Below are positions 26,091 through 33,527 of a DNA stretch of 64,000 bases, one piece after another; position 1 is the first letter of the stretch; every line of letters starts with the position of its first letter. Under the pieces are notes generated by a model. It made no database searches. It was not told where the DNA came from and saw only the letters and a list, made by a program, of their open reading frames with translations. The stretch lies in NCBI GenBank assembly GCA_026707585.1, contig JAPOWQ010000006.1:62001-126000 (forward strand), given 5' to 3'. The DNA comes from Chloroflexota bacterium (lineage in GTDB: Bacteria; Chloroflexota; UBA11872). The translations under genes and the position numbers were made by a program.

Positions 26091-27254
26091 CTACCTTTTC
26101 TCTTGGTAGTCCTTGGTGGCTTTGTCGAGGGATTTGGTGCGGAGGGCCATGAGGTTGTGGCGTTCGCGGGCGGCCCATTGCTGGGAGGCGGTGAGGCTGG
26201 TGAGGGAGTTCTGGAATTGAGGCATGACGTAGCGGGCGATGAGTTCGTAGCTGTGGCGGACTTGCTCGCGGGTGCCCCACTCGGTGGCCATGATGAGCAG
26301 GCCGCCGAAGCCGCCGCTTGATTCATCCAGCCGATGGATGGCGGCGACCAGGTCGTCGGGCGTGCCGACGCACCAGGCGCCGCTTTCGACCATGTGGTCG
26401 ATGAGCTTCTCAGCGGGGCCATCGAAGGTCTTTTCGAAGCCCATGGTGTCTTCGAAGTAGTCGCGCTGGAAGCGGGCGGCGCCCTGACGGGCCTGTTCGA
26501 TGGCTTCCTGGCGGGACTCGGCGATGTGGACGGGCATGACGAGGCGCCAGTCGTGGCGGTTCATGGTCTTGCCGTGCTCGGCGGCGACGTCCAGGGCGAT
26601 CTGCCAGAAGGAGTCGAGCTTGACGGTTTCGGAACTGCCGGGGCGGATGCCGAGGGAGAGGACGGCGGCGCCGTGCTTGCCGGCGAGCTGCATGCCGGAG
26701 GGGGACTGGGCGGCGGCGACGGCAATAGGAAAGTGGGGCTGGGTGTAGGGGCGCAGGTGGGTGGTGGCGCGTTGCAGGGTGAACCACTCGGCCTGGTAGG
26801 TGATGGGCTCGGTTTCGGTGAGCAGCCGCATGATGATGCCGAGGGACTCGTCCATGCGGGGGCGCTGGGTGAGCGGCTCGATGCCCAGCATGTAGGCATC
26901 GGACACGAGGGCGCCGGGGCCGACGCCGAGCATGACGCGGCCGCGGGTGATGTGGTCGAGCTGGATCATGCGGTTGGCGACCATGAGGGGGTGGTGATAG
27001 GGGAGGCTGATGACGCCGGTGCCGAGCTTGATGTGGCGGGTGCGCTCGGCGGCGGTGGCGATGAAGAGTTCGGGTGACGAGATGGTCTCCCAGCCGGCGC
27101 TGTGGTGTTCGCCGATCCAGGCTTCGTCGTAGCCGAGATGGTCGAGCCACTGGACGGTTTCGAGGTCGCGCTCGAGGCCGAGGGTGGGGTTTTCGCCCAG
27201 CCAGTGAAAGGGGGCCAGGAAGATTCCGAACTTCATGCGTGGGGGCAGTGGCAT
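26091..27254 (-). CDS. LLM-class flavin-dependent oxidoreductase (luciferase-like monooxygenase)
   Basis: A 387-residue bacterial-luciferase-type TIM barrel that would use FMNH2 or F420 with O2. LGYDEAWIGEHHSAGW carries the conserved EHH signature of the alkanal-monooxygenase branch, and GRVMLGVGPGALVSD is the flavin-phosphate loop. The protein extends about 40 residues beyond the usual core with a basic helical tail (RTKSLDKATKDYQEKR). GAGGAG precedes the ATG at 27254. Enzymes of this branch oxidise aldehydes, organosulfur compounds or alkanes; a flavin reductase is not adjacent. Confidence 0.88.
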   Translation of the reverse strand: MPLPPRMKFGIFLAPFHWLGENPTLGLERDLETVQWLDHLGYDEAWIGEHHSAGWETISSPELFIATAAERTRHIKLGTGVISLPYHHPLMVANRMIQLDHITRGRVMLGVGPGALVSDAYMLGIEPLTQRPRMDESLGIIMRLLTETEPITYQAEWFTLQRATTHLRPYTQPHFPIAVAAAQSPSGMQLAGKHGAAVLSLGIRPGSSETVKLDSFWQIALDVAAEHGKTMNRHDWRLVMPVHIAESRQEAIEQARQGAARFQRDYFEDTMGFEKTFDGPAEKLIDHMVESGAWCVGTPDDLVAAIHRLDESSGGFGGLLIMATEWGTREQVRHSYELIARYVMPQFQNSLTSLTASQQWAARERHNLMALRTKSLDKATKDYQEKR

Positions 27255-27421
27255 TCGGAAGCTCCTCTGGCTGGTTCGAGGCTGAATTGGGTTGGGCGGA
27301 ATGATAGAGGAAGGAGTGAGTGAAGAGGAGTGAGGAGTGAGTTGAAGAATGGGGAGAGGCAGACGATGGTGGCGTTTCTCGAGATGACTGGTGGGAACGC
27401 GGCGGATGAAAGGAGTGGGAG

Positions 27422-27820
27422 ATGCCGATTGTGCGGATTGCGGAGCAGGCGGCGGGGCCTTGGCGGCCGGGGCAGGTGGTGCGGGAGGTGGTTGGCGAGG
27501 CGCAGGGGTCGAGCTCGGTGTCGATGCAGCATTTCACGGTGGAGCAGGGGGCGGTGACGCCGTTGCACCGGCATGACGTGGACGAGGCGATCCTTGTGTT
27601 GGGCGGGGAGTTGCGCGTGCGGATCGAGGACGAGTGGTCTGACGCGGAGGCCGGGGACGTGTGCGTGTTTCCGGCGGAGACGCCGCATGGGTTTGCGGGG
27701 GCCGGGGATGGGATCTCGGAGATCATGGTGGTGTTTCCGATTCCGGCGGCGATCACGGCGGAGCACACGACGTACTTGGAGGGTGGGCCGCCGGTGACGT
27801 GGGGTGAGACTAAGGGCTGA
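27422..27820 (+). CDS. single-domain cupin protein
   Basis: A 132-residue cupin. Motif 1 is TPLHRHDVDEAILVLGGELRV and motif 2 is GDVCVFPAETPHGF, together giving the His/His/Glu/His metal ligands. AAGGAG lies upstream of the ATG. Small cupins act as isomerases, dioxygenases or ligand-binding regulators; nothing in the context decides between them. The next downstream structure is a strong intrinsic terminator at 27995-28022. Confidence 0.82.
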   Translation: MPIVRIAEQAAGPWRPGQVVREVVGEAQGSSSVSMQHFTVEQGAVTPLHRHDVDEAILVLGGELRVRIEDEWSDAEAGDVCVFPAETPHGFAGAGDGISEIMVVFPIPAAITAEHTTYLEGGPPVTWGETKG

Positions 27821-27841
27821 GCGGATGCCAGGAGCGGTAGG

Positions 27842-27964
27842 ATGACGGCGTATCTGAGCGGAGTGGTGGCGATAGCGGTGGCTTGTTTTTTCTCGTCCAC
27901 GACCACGACCAGCGGCCCGGTGCCGACGGACACGCCGCGGCGTGGCGCGGAGGGGAGAAGCTAG
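27842..27964 (+). CDS. possible 40-residue exported peptide
   Basis: ATG at 27842 opens a 40-codon frame with a hydrophobic leader and Cys (SGVVAIAVACFFSS) followed by a Thr/Pro/Arg-rich tail. It resembles a stunted lipoprotein leader. It lies between the cupin gene and the terminator. No clear ribosome site. It may be chance. Confidence 0.2.
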   Translation: MTAYLSGVVAIAVACFFSSTTTTSGPVPTDTPRRGAEGRS

Positions 27965-27976
27965 CGACCTAGCTCG

Positions 27977-28039
27977 AACAGCCAGAATCGACAGAGGCCT
28001 CCCCTGAGCGGGAGGCCTTTTTCGTTGTCGATGGCTGTT
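27977..28039. promoter_or_regulatory. extended nested dyad around an intrinsic terminator
   Basis: AACAGCCA and TCGACA on the left pair with TGTCGA and TGGCTGTT on the right (14 outer base pairs with a three-base GAA bulge), enclosing the terminator stem. A transcript reading through could fold into one long hairpin ending 17 bases before the methyltransferase ATG, covering most of its leader but leaving the GAGGTG ribosome site just outside. Confidence 0.5.
27995..28022 (+). terminator. intrinsic terminator
   Basis: AGGCCTCCC and GGGAGGCCT form a perfect 9-bp stem with loop CTGAGC, followed by a T-tract (TTTTT at 28018-28022). This is the clearest rho-independent terminator in the window. 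It closes the cupin transcription unit or attenuates the downstream methyltransferase gene. Confidence 0.85.
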
Positions 28040-28056
28040 TGGAAACGAGGTGAATC

Positions 28057-28788
28057 ATGGACGAGTACACGGCTGCGACGTATGGGAACCGGATGGCTGA
28101 TGTGTACGACAGCTTCTACGGGTCGGCGGATGTCGAGCTACGGATGGACGTGCTGGAAGAGCTGGCCGCGGGCGGGCGGGCGTTGGAGTTGGGGATCGGG
28201 ACGGGGAGCTTTGCGCTGCCGCTGGCGGCGCGTGGGGTGGAGGTGCATGGGATCGACGTGTCCAAGGCGATGGTGGAACAGCTGCGGGCCAAGGAGGGCG
28301 GGGCGGAGGTGCCGGTGACGATCGGGGACTTTGCGGACGTGGAGGTGGAGGGGACGTTCTCGCTGGTCTACGTGCTCAACAACACGCTGTTCATGCTGAC
28401 GGAGCAGGAGGAGCAGATCCGGTGTTTCGAGAACGTGGCGGCGCGCCTGGACGGGTCAGGCGTATTCCTGGTGGATGCGTTCGTTCCGGATGTCACGAGG
28501 TTCGACAGGGGGCAGGAGGTGCGTGCGCGGTTGCCGGACCTGGAGACGGTCCGGCTGGACGTGTCGACGCATGATCCGATGAAGCAGTTGGTGGATTTTC
28601 GGCATGTCCTGGTGAGTGAAGCCGGGATCCGCGTGTTCCCCGCACGTCTCCGGTATGCGTGGCCTGCGGAGCTTGATCTGATGGCGCGGCTGGCGGGGTT
28701 GCGGTTGCGTGAGCGGTGGGGCGATTGGGACCGGTCGGCGTTTACCTCGAAGAGCGAGGGGCACGTGTCGGTCTACGAGCGGGCGTGA
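28057..28788 (+). CDS. class I SAM-dependent methyltransferase
   Basis: A 243-residue methyltransferase of the small-molecule type. Motif I is ALELGIGTGSFALPLA, the acidic residue after strand 2 is in VHGIDVSKAM, and motif IV reads FSLVYVLNNTLFML. A DAFVPD strand end and a C-terminal WDRSAFTSKSEGHVSVYER follow, typical of cyclopropane-synthase-like or UbiE-like SAM enzymes without a defined substrate. GAGGTG lies upstream of the ATG. The leader contains the long dyad and terminator described separately, so expression could depend on readthrough. Confidence 0.82.
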   Translation: MDEYTAATYGNRMADVYDSFYGSADVELRMDVLEELAAGGRALELGIGTGSFALPLAARGVEVHGIDVSKAMVEQLRAKEGGAEVPVTIGDFADVEVEGTFSLVYVLNNTLFMLTEQEEQIRCFENVAARLDGSGVFLVDAFVPDVTRFDRGQEVRARLPDLETVRLDVSTHDPMKQLVDFRHVLVSEAGIRVFPARLRYAWPAELDLMARLAGLRLRERWGDWDRSAFTSKSEGHVSVYERA

Positions 28789-28859
28789 GGGTGAGGGGTG
28801 GACTGAACGGCAAGCGATAGGCGTGCCGTCTCCTTGGCCACGACCTTCAACGCGACGGC

Positions 28860-29189
28860 CTAGGCGCTGGGCGTTAGCTGGCCAATCCGAAGCTTGTGAA
28901 ACTGAACCAGATCAGATGTTGAGTTGACTGACAGTTCGCAGGTTCGCGATGGCACGCCATCAGGTTCCAGACTAATCCCGAACCGCTCCAGGAATTCATC
29001 CAGGCTTCCCGTCTCCTGGAGCAGGTCGAGATGGTCTTCGGCCATCTCCTGCAGTTCGGAAACCAGCGTGTCCAGCGAAGGGCCGAACGTCGACACGCCC
29101 AGTTCGTCGCATTTGCCGACCCACAAGTCGTCTTCTCGCCAGTACCGGAGGGTTACAACCAGCGAGCGGTCAGCGTCGTCAGCCGTCAT
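28860..29189 (-). CDS. HicB-like antitoxin-fold protein (orphan)
   Basis: A 109-residue protein whose first part has the partial RNase-H-like HicB fold: VVTLRYWREDDLWVGKCDELGVSTFG followed by an amphipathic helix (DTLVSELQEMAEDHLDLLQE). HicB antitoxins pair with a HicA toxin, but no HicA-like ORF (small, dsRBD-like) lies on either side. No C-terminal DNA-binding domain is visible. It could be a solitary HicB-family regulator or the survivor of a lost toxin-antitoxin pair. Confidence 0.65.
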   Translation of the reverse strand: MTADDADRSLVVTLRYWREDDLWVGKCDELGVSTFGPSLDTLVSELQEMAEDHLDLLQETGSLDEFLERFGISLEPDGVPSRTCELSVNSTSDLVQFHKLRIGQLTPSA

Positions 29190-29360
29190 GGCAACCCGAT
29201 TTCACGCCCAGGAGAACGGCCCAATTGCCGCGTATCCGATTGTACGTGGCTGGTTCGGCTGCCCAGCGCGCAGAGTTCTCAAAGCAGTTCAATACGGTCG
29301 CAGTCGGGCGCGGGTATCCTGACGGCAGATAAGAAAGGGGAATGGAAAGGAGCGTGGGCG

Positions 29361-30011
29361 GTGCTGAGATTTCCTGAAGAGATCATGCTTCTGTTGCTGG
29401 ACGACGAGGGCGGCGATTTCGTCCGGGTGCCTGAGTGGTCGGTGCAGTGCGCGCTGGCGGGCGCGGTGCTGATGGACCTGGCGCTGGAAAACCGGATCGA
29501 CACGGATCCGAACTGGCTGACGGTGATCGATCCAACGCCGGTGGGCGACGACTTGCTGGACCCGACGCTGGAACGGATTGCGCAGGCGGACGGGGAACGG
29601 GACACGCGCTTCTGGATTCAAGACATCGCACAACGCGCGGGCCCGATTCGCGAGCGGGTGCTGGAGCGGCTGGTGGAGCACGGCATTCTGCACGTGCGCG
29701 ACGAGAAGCTCTTGTGGGTGTTCCAGTCGCGTCGCTACCCGGCGGTGGACGGCAAGGCCGACCGGGAAGTGAAGCTGCGGATCATGGAAGTGCTGTTCAG
29801 CGATGAGATTCCGGACCCTCGGGACATCGTGATCGTGTGCCTGGCGGAGGCGTGCGGGATCTTCCGCGAGCTGCTGTCGCGGCGGGAACTGGAGCACGTC
29901 ACCGGCCGGATCGAGCAGGTGCGCAAGCTGGACCTGATTGGCCGGGAGGTGTCGCAGGCGGTCTGGGACATCGAGACGTCCCTGGCCCTAACAATGCACC
30001 CCCTGATGTAG
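29361..30011 (+). CDS. GPP34 (GOLPH3/VPS74-like) domain protein
   Basis: A 216-residue protein of the GPP34 family: LRFPEEIMLLLLDDEGGDF at the N-terminus, CALAGAVLMDLALENRID in the middle, and a basic loop (VFQSRRYPAVDG) before DPRDIVIVCLAEACGIF. Eukaryotic members bind phosphatidylinositol-4-phosphate at the Golgi; bacterial ones are of unknown role and common in Actinobacteria and some Chloroflexota. I start at GTG 29361, which has AAAGGAG 8 bases upstream. The ORF-track extension to 29031 is antisense to the HicB-like gene. Confidence 0.8.
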   Translation: MLRFPEEIMLLLLDDEGGDFVRVPEWSVQCALAGAVLMDLALENRIDTDPNWLTVIDPTPVGDDLLDPTLERIAQADGERDTRFWIQDIAQRAGPIRERVLERLVEHGILHVRDEKLLWVFQSRRYPAVDGKADREVKLRIMEVLFSDEIPDPRDIVIVCLAEACGIFRELLSRRELEHVTGRIEQVRKLDLIGREVSQAVWDIETSLALTMHPLM

Positions 30012-30119
30012 GCCGGCCGCAAGCGGCTTTTGCTGGGGATCGAGTTTCAGCCGCGGCAAGAGTGCTTTGGATCCGGCGAGAGTTTGGATTCTCGCAGCAT
30101 CTGAGACGCGCGGGTATAG

Positions 30120-30635
30120 CTAGCTGCTGGCGTTTGCGTCGGGATCTTTCGCCAGGGGCAGTACGAAGAAGACCCCGGCATCCTCTGCTGTTGTGGGATG
30201 GACGCCAAAGCCAAGCGAAAGCTTGAGCGCGTGGTTGGCCACGTTTTTACCGCCGCTCCTCGACCGTACCTGATAGCAGCCGAGGGTCGTGGCCAGCCGA
30301 ATCATCTCCTTCTGCAGCGCGGTTCCAACACCGCGGCGTCGTTGATCTTCGGCGACACCAAAGGCCAGCACCTTGGCCTCGCGCAGAGGCTCGCCATATT
30401 TGGTAATGCTGGGACGGTCGCATTCGGGCCCGATCTACTGAACAACGAAGCGCAGAAATCCCACGGGGCGGTCAGCTAGGACCGCAATCAAGAGATGTGA
30501 CTCCAGGTGCCAGGCATGGTCCGCCGTGAGCCACGAAGTCTGACGCAACGCTGCAGCCAAGTCGTGGGTCGCCTGATAGTGGGAATCGCCCGGCCGGCAG
30601 GGCTGGATTGTGAAGTCGGCCATGTCACTGGCCAA
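30120..30635 (-). pseudogene. GNAT acetyltransferase interrupted by in-frame TAG
   Basis: The minus strand encodes a GNAT-fold acyltransferase in two ORF-track pieces (30435-30635 and 30120-30371) that are in the same frame. The first ends RPVGFLRFVVQ, then TAG at 30435-30437, then IGPECDRPSITKYGEPLREAK runs straight into VLAFGVAEDQRRRGVGTALQ, the acetyl-CoA-binding RRxGxG loop. Everything else is intact, with no frameshift. A single substitution explains the break. Expected product about 171 residues. Unless readthrough occurs the gene is dead; a restart at the GTG at 30371 would lack the N-terminal half. Confidence 0.75.
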
Positions 30636-30656
30636 CCTTTGAGGACCTGGAGACGC

Positions 30657-31238
30657 TTAGCACCCGGCGCTCAGGTTTAGGGCGGCACGAACACGCGCGA
30701 CGATTGCTTGATGCTCCATCGCAGCAAAGTCGGTCGTGTCGATCATGAAGAGTTCGGCGCCGTCGGTGAGCGGACCGTAGACGGGGTACTGCCGGCGCCA
30801 TTCGCGGGCCTGGGCCTCGATGCTCATCCCGGCGTCGTGGCCCGCGTGCCTGTCAGCTGTGCCTGTTCGATTTAGATACCTGCGCAACGCGGTTGCGGAG
30901 TCGGCGTGACAGTGGAGTTCGAGAATCTCAACGTCGAACCTCTCTCGCACGCGGGAGAGCCAGCGCGTGGAGTACGGACGATGAAATGCGGCCTCGGCGA
31001 TGACCGACCGGCCGGCCGTGAGAATCGTCTCCACGGTGAGATAGAACAACGCGAAAGAAGCCGCACCCAGCTTCTTTGACCACGCGCGGTCGCCCACGCC
31101 CAAGTTGTCGAAGAGCGTTTCCTTGATGGCGTCCCGTTCGATGACCGGGACCGGCAGAGCTTCGGCCAGGCGGCGCGCCAGCACAGTCTTTCCGGTAGCC
31201 GGCGCCCCGGAAATGAGAATCAATACAGGCCTAGCCAT
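30657..31238 (-). CDS. P-loop kinase-like AAA protein
   Basis: A 193-residue P-loop NTPase of the small-molecule kinase or zeta-toxin-like type. Walker A is ISGAPATGKTVLARRL, then PVIERDAIKETLFDNLG as in gluconate-kinase or chloramphenicol-phosphotransferase relatives, VIAEAAFHRP as the Walker-B-like strand and an Arg-rich lid (ALRRYLNRTGTADRHAGHD). It probably phosphorylates a small molecule. 22 bp upstream of the GNAT start on the same strand. Confidence 0.78.
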   Translation of the reverse strand: MARPVLILISGAPATGKTVLARRLAEALPVPVIERDAIKETLFDNLGVGDRAWSKKLGAASFALFYLTVETILTAGRSVIAEAAFHRPYSTRWLSRVRERFDVEILELHCHADSATALRRYLNRTGTADRHAGHDAGMSIEAQAREWRRQYPVYGPLTDGAELFMIDTTDFAAMEHQAIVARVRAALNLSAGC

Positions 31239-31318
31239 GCTGTGTAGCAGTCCCCGCGTGACAGAGCGTCAGTTTCGAGCCTAGCGGGTGGTGTATTGCT
31301 CGGGGCTCAAAGCGAAGA

Positions 31319-31344
31319 GGGCAATCACAAGGGTTGCCCCTACG
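31319..31344. repeat. short palindromic intergenic repeat remnant
   Basis: GGGCAATCACAAGGGTTGCCCC is an imperfect hairpin (GGGCAA paired with TTGCCC) of a style I recall as a dispersed repeat in many environmental genomes (GGGCGxxCACAAGGGxCGCCCCTACG). Only this copy is seen in the window. It sits in the 126-bp gap between ilvD and the kinase gene. Confidence 0.4.
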
Positions 31345-31364
31345 CGATAGGCCGGACTGGCGGC

Positions 31365-33041
31365 TTAGTTGGTGGTGACGGCGCCCTGGCTGGCGGAGGA
31401 GACGAGGGCGGCGTATTTGGCCATGGCGCCGGTGGGGTAGCGCGGGGGCGGGGGCTGCCAGTTGGCCAGGCGTTCCTCGATCTGCTCGTCGGTGAGGTCG
31501 ACATCCAGGGTGCGGTTGGCAACGTTGAAGGTGATGGGATCGCCGTCCTGGACGGCGGCGATGGGACCGCGGCGGAAAGCTTCGGGGGCGACGTGGCCAA
31601 TCATGAAGCCGTGGGAGGCGCCGGAGAAACGACCGTCGGTCATCAGGGCTACCGAATCGCCTAAGCCAGCGCCCTGGATGGCGCCGGTGACGGCCAGCAT
31701 TTCGCGCATGCCGGGGCCGCCGGCCGGACCTTCGTTGCGGATGACGATGAAGGAGCCGGGTTCGATGTCCTGGTCGATGACGGCCTGGAAGCAGGCTTCC
31801 TCGCCGTCGAACACGCGGGCGGGGCCGGTGAAGGTGTCGCGTTCCTGGCCGGAGACCTTGATGACGCAGCCGTCCGGGGCCAGGTTGCCGCGCAGGATTA
31901 GGATGCCGCCGGTGGGCTTGAGGGGGTTGTCCGCGGGGTAGATGACCTGCTGGCCGGGGGTCTCCACAGCGGCCTGGGCGACCTCGGCGATAGTGCGGCC
32001 GTCCACGTAGCGCTCGTCGCCGTGGAGGAGGCCGAGCTTGTGGAGTTCGCGGGCGACGAGGGACAGGCCACCGGCCTGGAAGACATCGGTGGCGACGTAG
32101 TTCCCCCAGGGTTTTAGGTCGGCCAGGATGGGCACGCGGGCGGCGATGCGGTCGAAGTCCTCGAGTTCAAGGTCCACGCGGGCCTCGTGGGCGATGGCCA
32201 TGATGTGGAGGACGGCGTTGGTGGAGCCGCCGGTGGCGGCGACGGCGGAGATGGCGTTCTCGACGGATTCGCGGGTGATGATGTCGCGCGGACGGACGTC
32301 GCGGTCGAGCAGGTCCATGACCAGGCGGCCGGCTTCGAAGGCGGTGTCGGCCTTGCCGCCATCCATGGCGGGCACGACGTTGGCGCCGGGCGGGCTGATG
32401 CCCAGGAAGTCGAGGGCGGTGGCCATGGTGTTGGCGGTGAACTGGCCGCCGCAGGCGCCGGCGCCGGGGCAGGCGGCGTTCTCGATTTCCATCAATTCGT
32501 CAGCGGTGAGCTTGCCGGCGGCGTGGGCGCCAACGCCTTCAAAGACTTCCTGGATGGTGATGTCCTGGCCGCGGAACTTGCCGGGGGCGATGCTGCCGCT
32601 GTAGAGGGCCAGGCCGGGGATGTTCAGGCGAGCCAGGGCCATGGCGCCAGCGGGGATGGTCTTGTCGCAGCCGACGATGACGACCAGGGCGTCAAAGGAG
32701 TGGCCGATGGCCGCGACTTCGATGGAGTCGGTGATGACCTCGCGGCTGATGAGCGAGGCGCGCATGCCCTCGGTGCCCATGGAGACGCCGTCGCTGACGG
32801 AGATGGTGTTGACTTCCATGGGGGTGCCGCCGGCGGCGCGGATGCCCTCCTTGACGCGCTGGGCCATGCGCCGGTGGTTGAAGTTGCAGGGCATGGTTTC
32901 GATCCACTGGTGCGCCACGCCGACGATGGGCCGGGCCAGGTCTTCATCGGAAAAGCCGATGGACTTGAGCTGGGAGCGGGCCGGCGCGCGGGCCGGGCCG
33001 TCGGTCATGGCGGCGCTGTTGCGCTTGCGTGGATCGGACAT
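31365..33041 (-). CDS. ilvD: dihydroxy-acid dehydratase (IlvD)
   Basis: A 558-residue enzyme dehydrating 2,3-dihydroxy-isovalerate and -methylvalerate in valine, leucine and isoleucine synthesis; contains an Fe-S cluster. Cluster cysteines fit TMPCNFNHRR, IVGCDKTIPAGAMAL and CPGAGACGGQFTANTM. GGRFSGASHGFMIGHVAPEA near the C-terminus is the IlvD signature. Length and motifs distinguish it from 6-phosphogluconate dehydratase, although sugar-acid dehydratases of the same family cannot be fully excluded because no other ilv genes are nearby. AGGA precedes the ATG. Confidence 0.93.
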   Translation of the reverse strand: MSDPRKRNSAAMTDGPARAPARSQLKSIGFSDEDLARPIVGVAHQWIETMPCNFNHRRMAQRVKEGIRAAGGTPMEVNTISVSDGVSMGTEGMRASLISREVITDSIEVAAIGHSFDALVVIVGCDKTIPAGAMALARLNIPGLALYSGSIAPGKFRGQDITIQEVFEGVGAHAAGKLTADELMEIENAACPGAGACGGQFTANTMATALDFLGISPPGANVVPAMDGGKADTAFEAGRLVMDLLDRDVRPRDIITRESVENAISAVAATGGSTNAVLHIMAIAHEARVDLELEDFDRIAARVPILADLKPWGNYVATDVFQAGGLSLVARELHKLGLLHGDERYVDGRTIAEVAQAAVETPGQQVIYPADNPLKPTGGILILRGNLAPDGCVIKVSGQERDTFTGPARVFDGEEACFQAVIDQDIEPGSFIVIRNEGPAGGPGMREMLAVTGAIQGAGLGDSVALMTDGRFSGASHGFMIGHVAPEAFRRGPIAAVQDGDPITFNVANRTLDVDLTDEQIEERLANWQPPPPRYPTGAMAKYAALVSSASQGAVTTN

Positions 33042-33183
33042 GGAGATTCCTGACGTGGTGGAAGCGGGCGTGGCGTCGCGCTACATGGTGGGGGTGAAGG
33101 GCCTGGGATTCAAGGGTGAGGACGCGCGAATTGTCGTTACCAGCCGAGCGGGTAGCTGCAACTGTGCGTGCCGCGGCTGGCGG

Positions 33184-33498
33184 TCAGTCCTGGTGGAAGA
33201 GTTCCTCCAGCATTTGGAGCGGGACGAGGCCGGATGCGGTGTCGACATCCAGGATGTCGGCGTGCTCGGCCTGCCAGCGGGCCTGGACTTCGGACTTGTC
33301 GAGGTAGGCGGAGGCGGCCTCCCAGTCCTCGCATTCCAGGAGGCCGATGGCGTAGTTCATGAAGAGGACGATGGTGAAGTTGCGGATGCCGGCTTTGACG
33401 TTTTCTTCCAGCAACTCCGGCCAGACGGCGGCGTGGGTGCGGCGGTAGTCGTCGACGCGGTCGGGCTTGATGGGCAAAGCGAAGGCGATACGTTGCAT
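33184..33498 (-). CDS. rhaM: L-rhamnose mutarotase
   Basis: A 104-residue RhaM-family protein that interconverts alpha- and beta-L-rhamnose. MQRIAFALPIKPDRVDDYRRTHAAVWPELLE contains the conserved Tyr and His; NYAIGLLECEDWEAASAYL and a C-terminal QMLEELFHQD complete the dimeric alpha/beta fold. I start at the ATG at 33498, with CGGAG 7 bases upstream; the ORF-track start at 33561 is unsupported. It is divergent from nudC. No rhamnose isomerase or kinase is in the window, so it may serve a non-phosphorylating rhamnose route. Confidence 0.88.
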   Translation of the reverse strand: MQRIAFALPIKPDRVDDYRRTHAAVWPELLEENVKAGIRNFTIVLFMNYAIGLLECEDWEAASAYLDKSEVQARWQAEHADILDVDTASGLVPLQMLEELFHQD

Positions 33499-33527
33499 GA
33501 TGCGCTCCGGGAAACACGAATGACACC

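Noticed and set aside
27300-27360. Purine-rich GAGTGAG microrepeats
   Set aside because: Short, imperfect and without secondary structure or coding role; probably simple sequence drift.
26410-27933. 507-codon minus-strand ORF
   Set aside because: Overlaps the luciferase-like monooxygenase in another frame and has His/Arg/Pro-rich nonsense composition.
28789-28860. Third copy of the ispD repeat
   Set aside because: GGGTGAGGGGT is present after the methyltransferase gene, but the following AGCAAAGGTCTC half and the hairpin are missing.
30120-30437. Genome-wide stop-codon recoding
   Set aside because: TAG and TGA end many intact, full-length genes in this window, so the three in-frame stops are better explained by mutation or error.
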